A stretch of 64,000 nucleotides of DNA from Meloidogyne chitwoodi (Eukaryota > Nematoda > Chromadorea > Rhabditida > Meloidogynidae): NCBI GenBank assembly GCA_015183035.1, contig JACZZP010000009.1:1-64000 (forward strand), given 5' to 3'. This document shows, one piece after another, positions 22,817 to 34,802 of this stretch (within the stretch, counting starts at the first letter, position 1; every line of letters starts with the position of its first letter). Under the pieces are notes generated by a model. That model did not search any database. It saw nothing but the letters and a program-made list of their open reading frames with translations, and was not told the origin of the DNA. The translations under genes were made by a program, and so were the position numbers.

Positions 22817-23387
22817 TTAAAAATATTTAATAGAGATAGAAGGAGAATAGAAAATATTTAAAAAATAATGGATAAGAGAAGGGAAAAATAAAAATTGTCA
22901 GGATTGAAAAGGAGAGAAAATATCGCGCAAAATTTTCCTAAAAAATCAACAATTATCCTCTAAAGATTTTATTCGCAAACAATCGATCTATAAACGAGAT
23001 ATATACAAATAAAATATGACTAATATTTGAAAATTAAATAATTTAAAAAAAGAAAAAATTTGAACAAGAAATAAACTTTAAAATAAACTTAAAAATATGC
23101 TTTGATTTAAATGTGTTTTGCTTACACTTACAGGTAAAATAATATTTAACAACAAAAATGCATAAAATTATCTTGCTGGAAAGGTTGATTTTTCTGTTGT
23201 GTACAAATAAGAGTAATAAAATAGGTAAATTTTATATTTTTACCTCTAAATATTAATACGTGTTAAAAATTGCTATAAAATTTTTACAAAATATTTAGCC
23301 TCATTGATCATATAAAAATGGGTTATTTCTTAGAAAAAATCATAATTTAAAATTTTATTAAATATTTAAAACTAAAAAATTAACGGA
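22817..23387. other. Intergenic, nothing recognised
   Basis: AT-rich spacer between two divergently oriented genes, the four-TM gene (-) and the peptide gene at 23,388 (+). No motif is identified. Confidence 0.4.
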
Positions 23388-23588
23388 ATGAAAGTATTCG
23401 GAGTCTTCTTTCTTTTGTTAGTAATTATTTCAGTTAATGGTGGTGATGATTTTATTAAAAGTTGTTGTAGCTATGCATGCAGTAGTAAATGCATATTGAA
23501 TGTAGGCATTGGTTGTGCAGATGGTTTATTAACTTTGCGTTCATCGTTGATACAAGAATGCACAACTCGAGGATATAGATGTTCTTGA
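23388..23588 (+). CDS. Small cysteine-rich secreted peptide (outlying member)
   Basis: A 66-residue precursor with a signal peptide (VFGVFFLLLVIISVNG) ending in the SVN seen in four of the five island peptides. The mature cysteines are CC-x3-C-x3-C-x7-C-x14-C-x6-C. The C-x3-C-x7-C core matches the middle of the 15,472 peptide, but the CC tail is missing. A possible 3' UTR intron donor (AAAAG|GTGAAT) lies just after the stop. It is about 4.4 kb from the nearest member, separated by flp-18 and the four-TM gene. Kinship with the others is tentative. Confidence 0.7.
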   Translation: MKVFGVFFLLLVIISVNGGDDFIKSCCSYACSSKCILNVGIGCADGLLTLRSSLIQECTTRGYRCS

Positions 23589-24031
23589 ATAAAAGGTGAA
23601 TTTATTTTATAACAGTTTTATAAGATTTATATTTAATATGTAGAATGTCAATAGCATTAAAAAAATTTAGAATTTTAATATTAATTATGTTAGATATTGA
23701 AAGGCAAAAAATGGGATCAGGGTACTTTTTTATATCTTTCTTAAAAGGAAGAGTAAAAATTAAGACCATTATCCCCGTAAAATCCCATGCTTAGAGAGTT
23801 TTTAATTAATTAATTTTAGATATACTTGTGTGAAGTTACAGAAATTGATAGTTGATGATATTACAAATAACAAATTATTAGAGTACAATATTTATTAAAT
23901 AGCACTAAATAAAATAAATTTACAAAATAGTATTTGATTAATTTGAATAAAAAATATGATAAAAATTTATATTTTTTTTCAAAATCCATATTTCTATTCT
24001 AACTATTCCAATAAATACAATACTTTACACT
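23589..24031. other. Intergenic, nothing recognised
   Basis: AT-rich 3' flanks of the peptide gene and of the convergent collagen gene. Confidence 0.4.
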
Positions 24032-25409
24032 TTACTTTTTTCCATAACGTCCACTTTCATAACCTTCCCCCTTCTCTTTTGAATTTAAATCTTCATTGAT
24101 AATGCTAGCATTAGTTTCTTTCGGTCCAAAAGCCGGTGGAGAAGGACTTGGGGGAGTGCTGAGATTATTTTTGGGGCTAATTTTTAATTCAGCTTCTTCT
24201 ACAATTGGTTGACGCTTTGGGCATTTGCAGTAACTTTTAGAGGAAAAATAAATGTTAATCAATTTTTCATTTTATTTTATTACTTAGCATCTTGACCAGG
24301 TTGTCCTGGCTCCCCGAATTGTCCTCGCATGCCAACCCAACCTTGAATACAATTATAAATTTATTGTATTGTAAAATAACATATAAACCTGGCTGTCCGA
24401 GTGATCCTGGCGAACCTTCTTCACCTTTCATGCCTTGAACTCCTGGCATTCCTGGACGTCCTTAAAATATAAAAAATTAAATTTTAGTTTCTTATTTAAA
24501 CATTTACCTGGTGCACCACTATAACCTTTAGGTCCACGCATACCAACTACTCCAGGCTCTCCCTGTTTGCCAGAAGTTCCCATAACACCCTCTAATCCAG
24601 GCAATCCAGGCATTCCTTCTTTTCCAGGCATTCCTTGTTGACCCATCTCTCCTTGTGAACCAACTGTTAAATTATAAATTGTTAAATGAAAATTTTTATA
24701 AGAAAATTTTAACTTTGGCCCGGATGACCAGGCTTTCCAGCAATTCCTGCAACACCTGAGTCTCCCTAAAATAATTTTAATTTATAATTATTCTGATAAA
24801 TCCATCCTAGATTTTTAAACTCACCGGAGCTCCAGGTGGGCCAGCAGGACCCGGATATCCTCGAAAACCTTGTGGCCCAGGGGGGCAGACTCCTGCAATT
24901 GTTTTTAAAATTATATGAACGACAAAGTTTTCTTCCACTTACGGCAACTTTCATCAACTTGAGTTTGTTTGTGTTCAGCTAGTGCCTGTTCTCCTATAGG
25001 TCCAGGCTCTCCTGGTTTTCCATTTTCCCCATCAAGTCCAGGAATTCCAGGAGGACCGGGAGGCCCAGGAGGGCATTGTGCCGTATTTAGGCAATCACAG
25101 TTTGGATTTGTAGCTTGTCGTTTTTTAATTTTTTCAGCAGCAAATGAGAGAACTGATACTCGATTTTTAGTATTTATCACCAAGTCTGACCATAATCTTC
25201 CCTTAATATTTCAAAATAATTTGTTATTTAATTGGGGTTGATGCCTGTAATGCATTAAATTCATCTATTCCAACATTTACTTCACTCTTAATTAAATTAA
25301 TTTGTAATATCATTTGGTGTAAATAAAAAGAAGTAAAACAGACGACTAAAATCGAAGTTGAAATTGCTATAAGCCCGATAAAGCGACCATCAGTTAATAT
25401 TACTCCCAT
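24032..25409 (-). CDS. Cuticle collagen
   Basis: Multi-exon. The N-terminus is the cuticle-collagen N domain with one TM segment (LIAISTSILVVCFTSFYLH). A KKRQ furin/BLI-type processing site follows, then CDCLNTAQC. The Gly-X-Y blocks (PPGPPGPPGIPGLDGENG, then several exons) are interrupted by cysteine-containing gaps. A non-collagenous, basic C-terminal tail starts at KYCKCPKRQ. The organisation is typical of nematode cuticle collagens, which trimerise in the hypodermis and are cross-linked into cuticle. The first intron probably uses a GC donor (CAG|GCATCA at 25,243-25,244), because that keeps NALQ-GRLWSDLV in frame. It is transcribed away from the collagen at 26,182. Confidence 0.9.
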
Positions 25410-25850
25410 TTACAATATTTTTAATAAATTCTAAGTTTTAAATTTAATTAAATATATTAAATTTTTTAGTGTCGGAAGGCACCGAAACAACCATAGTCAA
25501 CTTTATTATCTCAAAAAAAATTTTTGTATAGCCTATGTACATATAAATGGCTATTTAAAAAATACTATAATTAATATTTAATCTGCGATGATCGCAAAAT
25601 AAAAAATTAATTTTTTCCTTTAATAAAATATAAAAATAACTGGTTTAATAAAATAAAAATTTTTATTAAAGAGAAGCAACCTAATGGTTTAGAAAATAGG
25701 ATAAAAAATATAAATTAGCATTCTAGCTTAGCGGATATGCTAAAAAGGTTTCCTATTGTATTAATATGAATAAGAAAAAATATAAAAAATATAATTTATA
25801 CTTGTATATAGGTATTTACAATTTATTTAAATCAGCAAAAATATTAAAAT
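25410..25850. other. Short intergenic between collagen start and lipase end
   Basis: AT-rich. It holds the upstream region of the 24,032 collagen and the 3' end of the lipase gene. Nothing else is recognised. Confidence 0.4.
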
Positions 25851-28734
25851 TCAAAAATCTGCTCCACTGTGAGTGGTAACTAACGAATATTGTAAAGGCA
25901 TAGTTCGCGTAAAAACAGTAACGTGGTCATGAAAACGCATTGCAATTGTCAAATTAGCGTTTTTTAGTTCGCTGCAAGGATGGCCACAACAAATCTGACC
26001 GACAATATAATCATCTCTGAAAATGATAGATTTTTAATCGACCAAAATTAAATGATAAGTAGAATACAACCTGTTTTTTAATATAAGGTTTTTTCTCTTT
26101 TTAGCTTTATTCTCTTATTTACCAAAAATATAATATACCTTATCATTTTTACCCTTATTATTTTTTAATTAATTTTAGAAAATGTTAAAAGACAAAAATA
26201 CGCCAATTCAAGTTTTATCTGCTATTTGCTTATTAATTACTATAGGTGCAATAATTTTAAGTTTGAATATTTTTATTGAATTGGAAAAGATGGATGAAGA
26301 ATTAATAAAGGAAAAATTACAATTTAAAGTTTATATTTACCTAATATTTAAGTTTTTTTTAATTTTATAGGTAATTACTGAAAAATCTTGGGATTTACTC
26401 TTAAATCCTAAAATAGAAAGATATAAAAGGCAAACTTTTTATGGTGGCGATACAAATCCTAATTGTCGTAAGTTTGTTAATTATTCTCTTACTCAATCGG
26501 AATGAGAGCCAAATAAGTTAAAAGTCTAATTTAGAATGTGCTCCAAGTGCACAAAACTGCCCTAAAGGTCTTCCAGGACCTGCTGGTGAAAAAGGCGAAC
26601 CAGGAGGTAAAGGGATGGGTCAGGAATTTAAATTTTTAAAACTTAGCAAATTCTTATTGAACCTCTATGGTAATGCAAATTTCACTTTATAGTTCCCGGA
26701 CAGAAAGGACCACCAGGCAAGCCTGGAGAAGATGGAGGCATTTTTGTGTTTGAAAAAGTTAAGCCACCCTGCGTAAAGTGTCCAGCAGGAAAAGCTGGTC
26801 CAGGGAGACCTGGTATACCAGGTTTTTTAAATAAAAAGATGAAATAATTAATGTATTTATATATTTTAAAGGTCGTCCAGGCCCAGATGGTTTAGCGGGG
26901 GAAAACGGTAAACAAGGAAAGGACGGAAGGCCAGGAAATAATGGTCCGCCTGGTGAACAGGGACCACCTGGTTAGTTTATTAAATATAAGTATTTAGCCA
27001 AGTGTAAGATGGTCAGCAAATTTTTCATTAATTTAACAAAATATTTTAGGCCCTTCAGGCATAAATGGAGAATCAGGCCGTGGAGGCGAAACTATCATAA
27101 CATAGTATGATTCAATGAAAGTTAATAATTTTTCTCTCTAACGTTAGTATTCCTTCTCCAGGACCAAAAGGACCTCCAGGCCTAATAGGTCCGCCAGGAG
27201 ATCAAGGATTACCAGGATTAGATGGTCAACCAGGAAGTGACGGTCTTCAAGGTCCACCAGGACAACCTGGCCAAGCAGGAGAACCTGGGGAGATAGGACT
27301 ACCAGGAAAGGTAAACTATTAAAATAAGCCTTATTGAAAATTTTTAATATTTTTTATATTTATTTTCAGAATGGAAAACCAGGGAAAGAGGCTGCAGAAA
27401 AGAATTATTGCCCTTGTCCACCACGATCAATTCCACTGCCACTTGCAGCAGAATTGTATCATATAAACAGAAAAGGAATTAAAGATGGAACAGTAAGAAT
27501 AAAATCGTTACAGTAATAAAGTTTTATTTACCTGCTATAAATAGCAAATGAATTTTGGCCTTCATAGCGAATCATAGCTTTGTTTATATTACGCATAAAC
27601 TCAGAGGTGCAAACCATTCCATCATTTTCATTGCAAGCTGGTACATTTTTAGGGCACCTATTTTTTGAAAATAAATTCCTGAAAATTAACCCGATCCAAA
27701 AATCGTTAGAAATTCTAGATTTTCAGAAACTAACCATTCCATGCCGTAAGCAACACCGCCAACAGAAACTTTTAAAAAAATTTTTATTGTCCATATTTAT
27801 GAAAATATACCAAATGTGTCAATAATTGATGTGAGTGAATCGCCCAAAAGTTCCCCTGTATCTACACAATGGCCGCCAAGAATAGATTTTCGAGAAATTG
27901 CAACACCCATGGAATATGCAATTATGTCAACTTTAAAAATTTTATTTTAAATTTAACTAATTTTGAATTTTCTTATTACCAGTCCTTCCAGTATAATTAT
28001 GCACAGAAATAATAAACTCCCTTATTTGTTTAACACTTTCGCATTTCAATTCATTCATAAAAAAGGGTGTATACCCCCCGTCTGAATAAGTTGTTGCGTA
28101 TAACTGAACATATAAATTTATTTTAAATTCTTTCTGAATTATTTTAAAACAAATCCTCTTTATGAAAGAAACTTGCCTCAGATGCAGAATATCCCCTTGA
28201 TAGAAAAAAATTTCTGTGTGAAACAAAGACGCCTGCACGTAAAGTTACCCCATGAACAAAAATTACTGGCTATAATCATAAAAAAAAGGATTAGAAAAAT
28301 AAAATGAGAAATATTCTCATGAGAAGCTCAATTTAAAAAATATGATTAAAAAGTATTCAAAATCAAAAAAGCTGGTCGTTAAACAAAATGACATAGGTGT
28401 TCTATAAAGCGAGCAAACAAAAAATTAACAATCACTAAAAAGTTTCCAGGTATTCAACTAGAAGGAATAACAATATCTTAAAAAATTACCTCATTGTTTA
28501 ATTTATCACTATCACTTTCTTTTCCTCCAAAACTGCCGTATAAATATCCCCCCATATCCAATCTGTTCATTTTCTCTGTAAACTCTAAAAAATAAAATTT
28601 ACACAATTTTATTTACCACTTCCATGTTTTTTGTCCAAAAACTGCTTAAAATGTTTCGTCAATTCGCCATATGTAAAAAATATAATTATAATATTAATGA
28701 ACAAAATAAAGAATATTTTGTAAATTAAGAGCAT
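25851..28734 (-). CDS. Class-2-type secreted lipase (alpha/beta hydrolase) hosting a nested collagen
   Basis: Exons run from 28,734 down to 25,851. A hydrophobic signal sequence ([17 protein letters not shown]) is followed by a short linker. The oxyanion-loop strand is [15 protein letters not shown], then [13 protein letters not shown], and the nucleophile elbow is [13 protein letters not shown] (A-x-S-x-G form, catalytic Ser). Then come [28 protein letters not shown], and a last exon with [13 protein letters not shown] and [10 protein letters not shown], whose His is a candidate third triad residue. This matches nematode class-2 lipases, secreted triacylglycerol or ester hydrolases. The last intron (26,017-27,531) contains the whole plus-strand collagen CDS; the frame across it is exact (AG|A GAT GAT). 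The intron after SASE needs a GC donor (GAG|GCAAGT). Confidence 0.85.
26182..27516 (+). CDS. Cuticle collagen nested in lipase intron
   Basis: Seven coding exons. The N domain has a TM helix ([20 protein letters not shown]) and ends at a KRQ processing site ([11 protein letters not shown]). A cysteine knot (CAPSAQNC) leads into Gly-X-Y blocks beginning [15 protein letters not shown]. One interruption contains CVKC; long G-X-Y runs follow, then a closing PCP-rich non-collagenous tail ([14 protein letters not shown]). All introns keep frame with normal GT-AG signals, including one split inside a TA|T Tyr codon near 27,110. The stop is only 15 nt from the lipase splice donor, so the 3' UTR must overlap a lipase exon in antisense. 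Function as for other cuticle collagens. Confidence 0.9.
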
Positions 28735-29128
28735 TGTTACATAAATTTGAAAAAAAATAACTATGTTTAATTTTGTATTAAAAAGCTAACATTATTTGGC
28801 TTATATTTTTGGGAACGACAAAAAGACAGATGAATCACATAAATGAAACATTTTTTGATAAATATTTTTAAAAAGGTGGGAAAGAATTCATTGACCTTTT
28901 AAACTACAGAATAAATTAACAATTGCCCTTTTAAATTTACTCATTGTGTCAAATAAAGTTTAAATTAATTATGTTTGAACTGTGGTGTTTAAACTATTGA
29001 ATTTTTCTATTCAAAAGTATTTTTACTTGTTTAAAAAGCTAAAAAATAAAATGCCAAAAACAAACAAAGGCAGCTTTTCCCAAAAATGTTAAATAAATAA
29101 AGGTTTAGTAAAACAATTGTTTTTTAGT
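28735..29128. other. Intergenic, nothing recognised
   Basis: AT-rich spacer between the lipase start and the 3' end of beta-tubulin; both genes lie on the minus strand. Confidence 0.4.
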
Positions 29129-30818
<1,690 letters not shown>

Positions 30819-31189
30819 TTAAAAAATTATTTGTTAAAAATAATCTAAAAGTATTACATATTAATTATACAATGAAAAAAAAAATCGAGTTATTTAAGAT
30901 TTTAAGGTACTTGAATGTAAAATAACGAAAGTAATTCTCACAAAAAATATAGACTATCATGAAGTTATTATTTTTATAAAATGACAGCAGTTACACCAAA
31001 TGGTGAAAAAGAAAGCAACAGTTGGTCAGTTCTATGACATATTTATGAACAAAAAAACACTATTTTTCAAAAGCTTAAAGATCATCCTTATTGCCAGTCT
31101 GCTCGTTTGGTATTTTATTTTTTGATATTTTGTATTTTTAAGTTTGTGAAACGAGAGAGTGTGGAATTGTTAATTATAGAAATATACAG

Positions 31190-31350
31190 TGAGGTGGGCT
31201 CCCCTACATTTTGTTACACTCTATTGCACGACATTTCGCCTCTAAGGCAAAAAAACTACATTTCGTTTACCCGAGCCCACGATTTTTTGCTGTTGGGACG
31301 AAATGTCGTGCAATTTCGTTTACCATTTTGTAGGGACACGGTAGGTAGAT
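31190..31350. repeat. MITE-like hairpin between beta-tubulin and ISCU
   Basis: A perfect 16-bp inverted repeat, ATTGCACGACATTTCG at 31,223-31,238 facing CGAAATGTCGTGCAAT at 31,299-31,314. Outer matching words are CCCTACA (31,202) and TGTAGGG (31,329), and an internal pair is GTGGGCTC/GAGCCCAC. It is GC-richer than its surroundings. No clear target-site duplication was found. It sits about 135 bp upstream of the ISCU start codon. Confidence 0.55.
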
Positions 31351-31484
31351 TATTTTATCTTTTTTTCTTTTTGCATACGCTGTCTTTCTTTTTTATTGCC
31401 AGACCGTTTGAAATTACGTAAACATCTCTTTTGAAATTTTTGTTTTTTCCTATTATCTTTTATAATTTTATATTTCAGATAAAA

Positions 31485-32276
31485 ATGCAGCGTTTTGGCA
31501 ATATTAAAACTTTTATTCATGCAAATCGTTTCGGACTTATAACAACTTCTTCGTATCATGAAAAAGTAATTGATCACTATGAACATCCAAGAAATGTTGG
31601 CGCTTTGGATAAAAATGATCCTTCTGTTGGGACTGGTGTTGTAGGAGCTCCTGCTTGTGGAGATGTAATGAAATTACAAATAAAGGTTTTTTTGATTATT
31701 AATAACTCATAAATTTTTAATAAAACTGATGAGTACTATTTTTATTTTTCTGAGTTTAATCCTTTTTATTATGATTTTCATATGCTTCTATGTTTTTTTG
31801 TATCTTACATTTTGAATCAATTATAATTCGCTGATTAATAAAAATAATTTTGTTTTATTAATTTCATTATTTTAAGGTTGATAAGGATGGAAAAATAATC
31901 GATGCAAAATTTAAAACCTTTGGATGTGGTTCAGCTATTGCCAGTTCTTCGCTAGCTACTGAGTGGATTAAAGGACAAAATTTGGAGTTTGCAGGAAAAA
32001 TACAAAATCAACAAATTGCGAAGGAACTTTCTCTTCCTCCTGTTAAATTACACTGTTCAAGTTTGTTTTTTTAATTTATTTCTAGGATCTTTTTTCTATT
32101 CCAAAAAAACAGTCTTGAGAACTATCAGTTTACTAATTATAAGATTTGCCCCATAAATTATTAAACAATATTTTAAAATTATTAATAATTCCTCGTTTAA
32201 AGTGTTAGCACAAGATGCGATCCAGGCAGCTTTAAACGATTATAAAAAGAAGCAGGAGACAAATAAAACGGTTTAA
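31485..32276 (+). CDS. iscu: Mitochondrial iron-sulfur cluster scaffold ISCU
   Basis: Three exons (31485-31685, 31877-32060, 32203-32276), about 152 residues. The N-terminus is a basic, Ser/Thr-rich mitochondrial presequence. The scaffold then begins [20 protein letters not shown]. All three cluster-ligand cysteines are present: [13 protein letters not shown] (with the conserved Asp two residues on), [11 protein letters not shown] and [21 protein letters not shown] is the recognition motif for the HSCB/HSPA9 chaperones. Fe-S clusters are assembled on it by the NFS1 desulfurase complex with frataxin. It looks intact and full length. Its start lies 667 bp from that of beta-tubulin, transcribed divergently. 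Confidence 0.95.
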
Positions 32277-32482
32277 ATTAAGAAAAAATATTTTATTCTT
32301 TTGTCGAGACTAAGTTTTGTTTAATTTTATGTTTTGCTTATTAGCAAACTTTAAATCTAATTCGGATTTTTAATAAATTTATTTTATTAAATATTTTGGA
32401 AATAGTAACTTAAAAAATTCTTTGTAAAAAATCAATTTTTTGGTATGACCTATAACACCTTTTTGCTCATTTTAAGTTTTAT

Positions 32483-34701
32483 CTATTCATTCCATGCTGC
32501 GATTCTTTGTAACCTTTCGTTAGGATTGATTACCGAACCAGAGTATAAGGGCCCAATATTTGAATGTTTTATTTGACTCAAATTAAAAGCATCTGACAAA
32601 GAATTTTTGGCATTATCATTTATTAAGGTAGATGTAAGTAAACTTTGTTGTTGAGTCAGTGCTGAAATTTTTTTACCTTCACTTTTTTAGGTTAAAAAGA
32701 TCATTTTACCTGTTAACGATTGTGTTTCATTAAATTCAGTAAATTTGTTAAAATGAGATCCCAAAATTTTATCAATTTCTGCTCTAGTTATTGACTGAAT
32801 TTGCCTTTGGTTATTATTTTTATTAATTTCATCCATAGATTGTTCAATGTCTTTTTGTTGTATTACATTGTTTAAGGCATCCGCAAAGAAATAATCACGC
32901 TTATTCCGCTTATTTTGGACATCTAAAAAGAATATACATATTTAAACCAATTTTTGCGGGTTATTGTGCCGGCTTGGCCGAAAATTTCCGGCTCACCCAA
33001 ATTTTTTTAAAATTCTTTGTTTACTTTCTGGAAGCATTCCAATGTCCAGGCATCTTTTCATTCTACAATCTCTACATATTTTTCTATATCCTTGCGCTGA
33101 AATTTCAAAAAATTATTTTTAATTTCAAAATATTTGCAACTTCCACTATCACTGGGTCTAATTACACATCTCTGAGATCTTTTACAAATATATCTTTTCT
33201 GATCACTTATTGATCTTCTAAAAAATGCTGCACAAGCAGCACATGTTCTAGCTCCAAAATGAAGGCCATTTGAAGCAGCCAAGTGACAAACTTGGCAACT
33301 TAATTGTGTTTGAGGACGTTGTTCAGAGCTAGAGGAGTAACTGGCTTCATGAGAGGATTCTAGAGGAATTGTGGCTGTTCTGAAAGTTGAAAAATTATTA
33401 AATTAGATTTTAGGTTTGATTTTTAAAAAACTCACTCCTTTGGAATACTAGCAATTTCTTGTTTTATTTTCCCTCCAGTAAAAGTACAAAATGCGCTTTG
33501 TTGTCCAATACTTTCATTTTCATTTTCTATAAAAAATTAACAAATAGTAAGTATTATTTAAATATTAATTATTTCCATGTTCTCTTAAAGAGATCCCCTA
33601 TTTATTCCAAAATTGAATATGGTTCAAGTCACAATAATTTAAAATTTATTCACTTATTGTTGATGTTGTCAACTGTGGATGTATAAATTCGTTTATATTT
33701 GTGCTGGAAACATCATTAGAAATAATTGATAAATTTCCTTTACTCATATTATCATTGCTTCTGTTTAGTACTGTTCGACTGCTCAAATCCATTAAATGCA
33801 ATTGTGTAGTAGAATCAATCTTAAATAAATTTTCTGATTAATTAAGATTAATTGATACTTTTTTCTCATTCCTTAAAATAAGAGATAAAAATATATTCAC
33901 CTGTTGATTATTAACTAAGACATTGGCTGAAGGTTGTGTATGTACCTGAGGTGTTGGTTTTTGAATAAAAGATGAATTATTTATTCCTATCCCATTATTA
34001 CTACTATCATCTCCATTAACATAAATGCTATTCATAGCAAAGGGCATAAAAGCAGCAGAGGTCGATTGTAAAGTTTCTGCTGTAGATATGAATTGTGTTG
34101 AAGAAAAATTTGTGTTACATTGTTGTGAATGTACTGACGATTGACCAGTTGTTAAGCCAAAATTGTTCATTAAACCCATACAATCAAAATTTACAAAAGA
34201 AGGAAGTTGTGTTGCATTTGTAGGTAATAGATGTTGTGCAAATCGGGCTGCATTAACAGTTGCATCAAATGATGCTGGATTTGCTGAATGTTTTTTGTTA
34301 GAAATTATTTTTACAAAGTCATAACTAAAAAATTTGATACCTCCAACAATTGGTGACCGAAAACTAGTCTGTTGAATGTTTGAAAAAGTTGATGGAATAA
34401 GAGCTTGTGGAGAAACATGACTCTGTTGGAGAGAATGAAAAACAGAAGTTGAATGATCCAAAACATTTAAATGCTGTTGTTTTTGTTCAAACTTTTCGGT
34501 ATTAATATTGGTAGAAGATAATGTTTGAATAAGCTGTTGCGTTTGAGGTAGAGAATGTTCGGGCTGTTTTGTAAGTGAATTTGCTCCATAGAAAATTGGA
34601 GAAACACCTAAGGATGACGATGTAATGGGAATTGATGTTTGCGCAGTGGCCCAAAATTGTGATAAATTATTATTATTTTGTGTTTGCGCTGTTGTATCCA
34701 T
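32483..34701 (-). CDS. Nuclear hormone receptor-type zinc-finger protein without visible LBD
   Basis: A long N-terminal region (exons 34,701 to about 33,440) is rich in Q, N, S and T with a possible SUMO site (IKQE). A C4 nuclear-receptor DNA-binding domain follows: CQVCHLAASNGLHFGARTC, then AACAAFFRRSIS as the recognition helix, CKRSQRC, and after an intron KICRDCRMKRCLDIGMLPEN. About 120 mostly polar residues follow and the chain ends at IAAWNE. A ligand-binding domain needs roughly 180-200 residues with helical hydrophobic signatures; I see none before the stop at 32,483. The P-box-like CAACAAFF is of the expanded nematode type. It probably acts as a DNA-binding regulator; an unrecognised alternative 3' exon cannot be excluded. 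Confidence 0.8.
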
Positions 34702-34734
34702 TTAATATTGTATACAGTTATGTTTGTAACTGAA

Positions 34735-34802
34735 AAACAAACATGTTTAAACCAAAACATGTTTAAACAAAAACATGCTTAATTTAATTAAAACATGCTT
34801 AA
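34735..34802. repeat. Mini-array of CATG-centred palindromic words upstream of the NHR
   Basis: Four words follow each other within about 65 bp: AAACATGTTTAAA, AAACATGTTTAAA, AAACATGCTTAAT and AAACATGCTTAAA. They begin about 40 bp upstream of the NHR start codon. They have the same AAACATGYTT core as the intronic satellite at 48-55 kb. Confidence 0.5.

Noticed and set aside
24969..25241. 90-codon plus-strand Gly/Pro/Ser-rich frame
   Set aside because: Antisense shadow of the Gly-X-Y exon of the minus-strand collagen.
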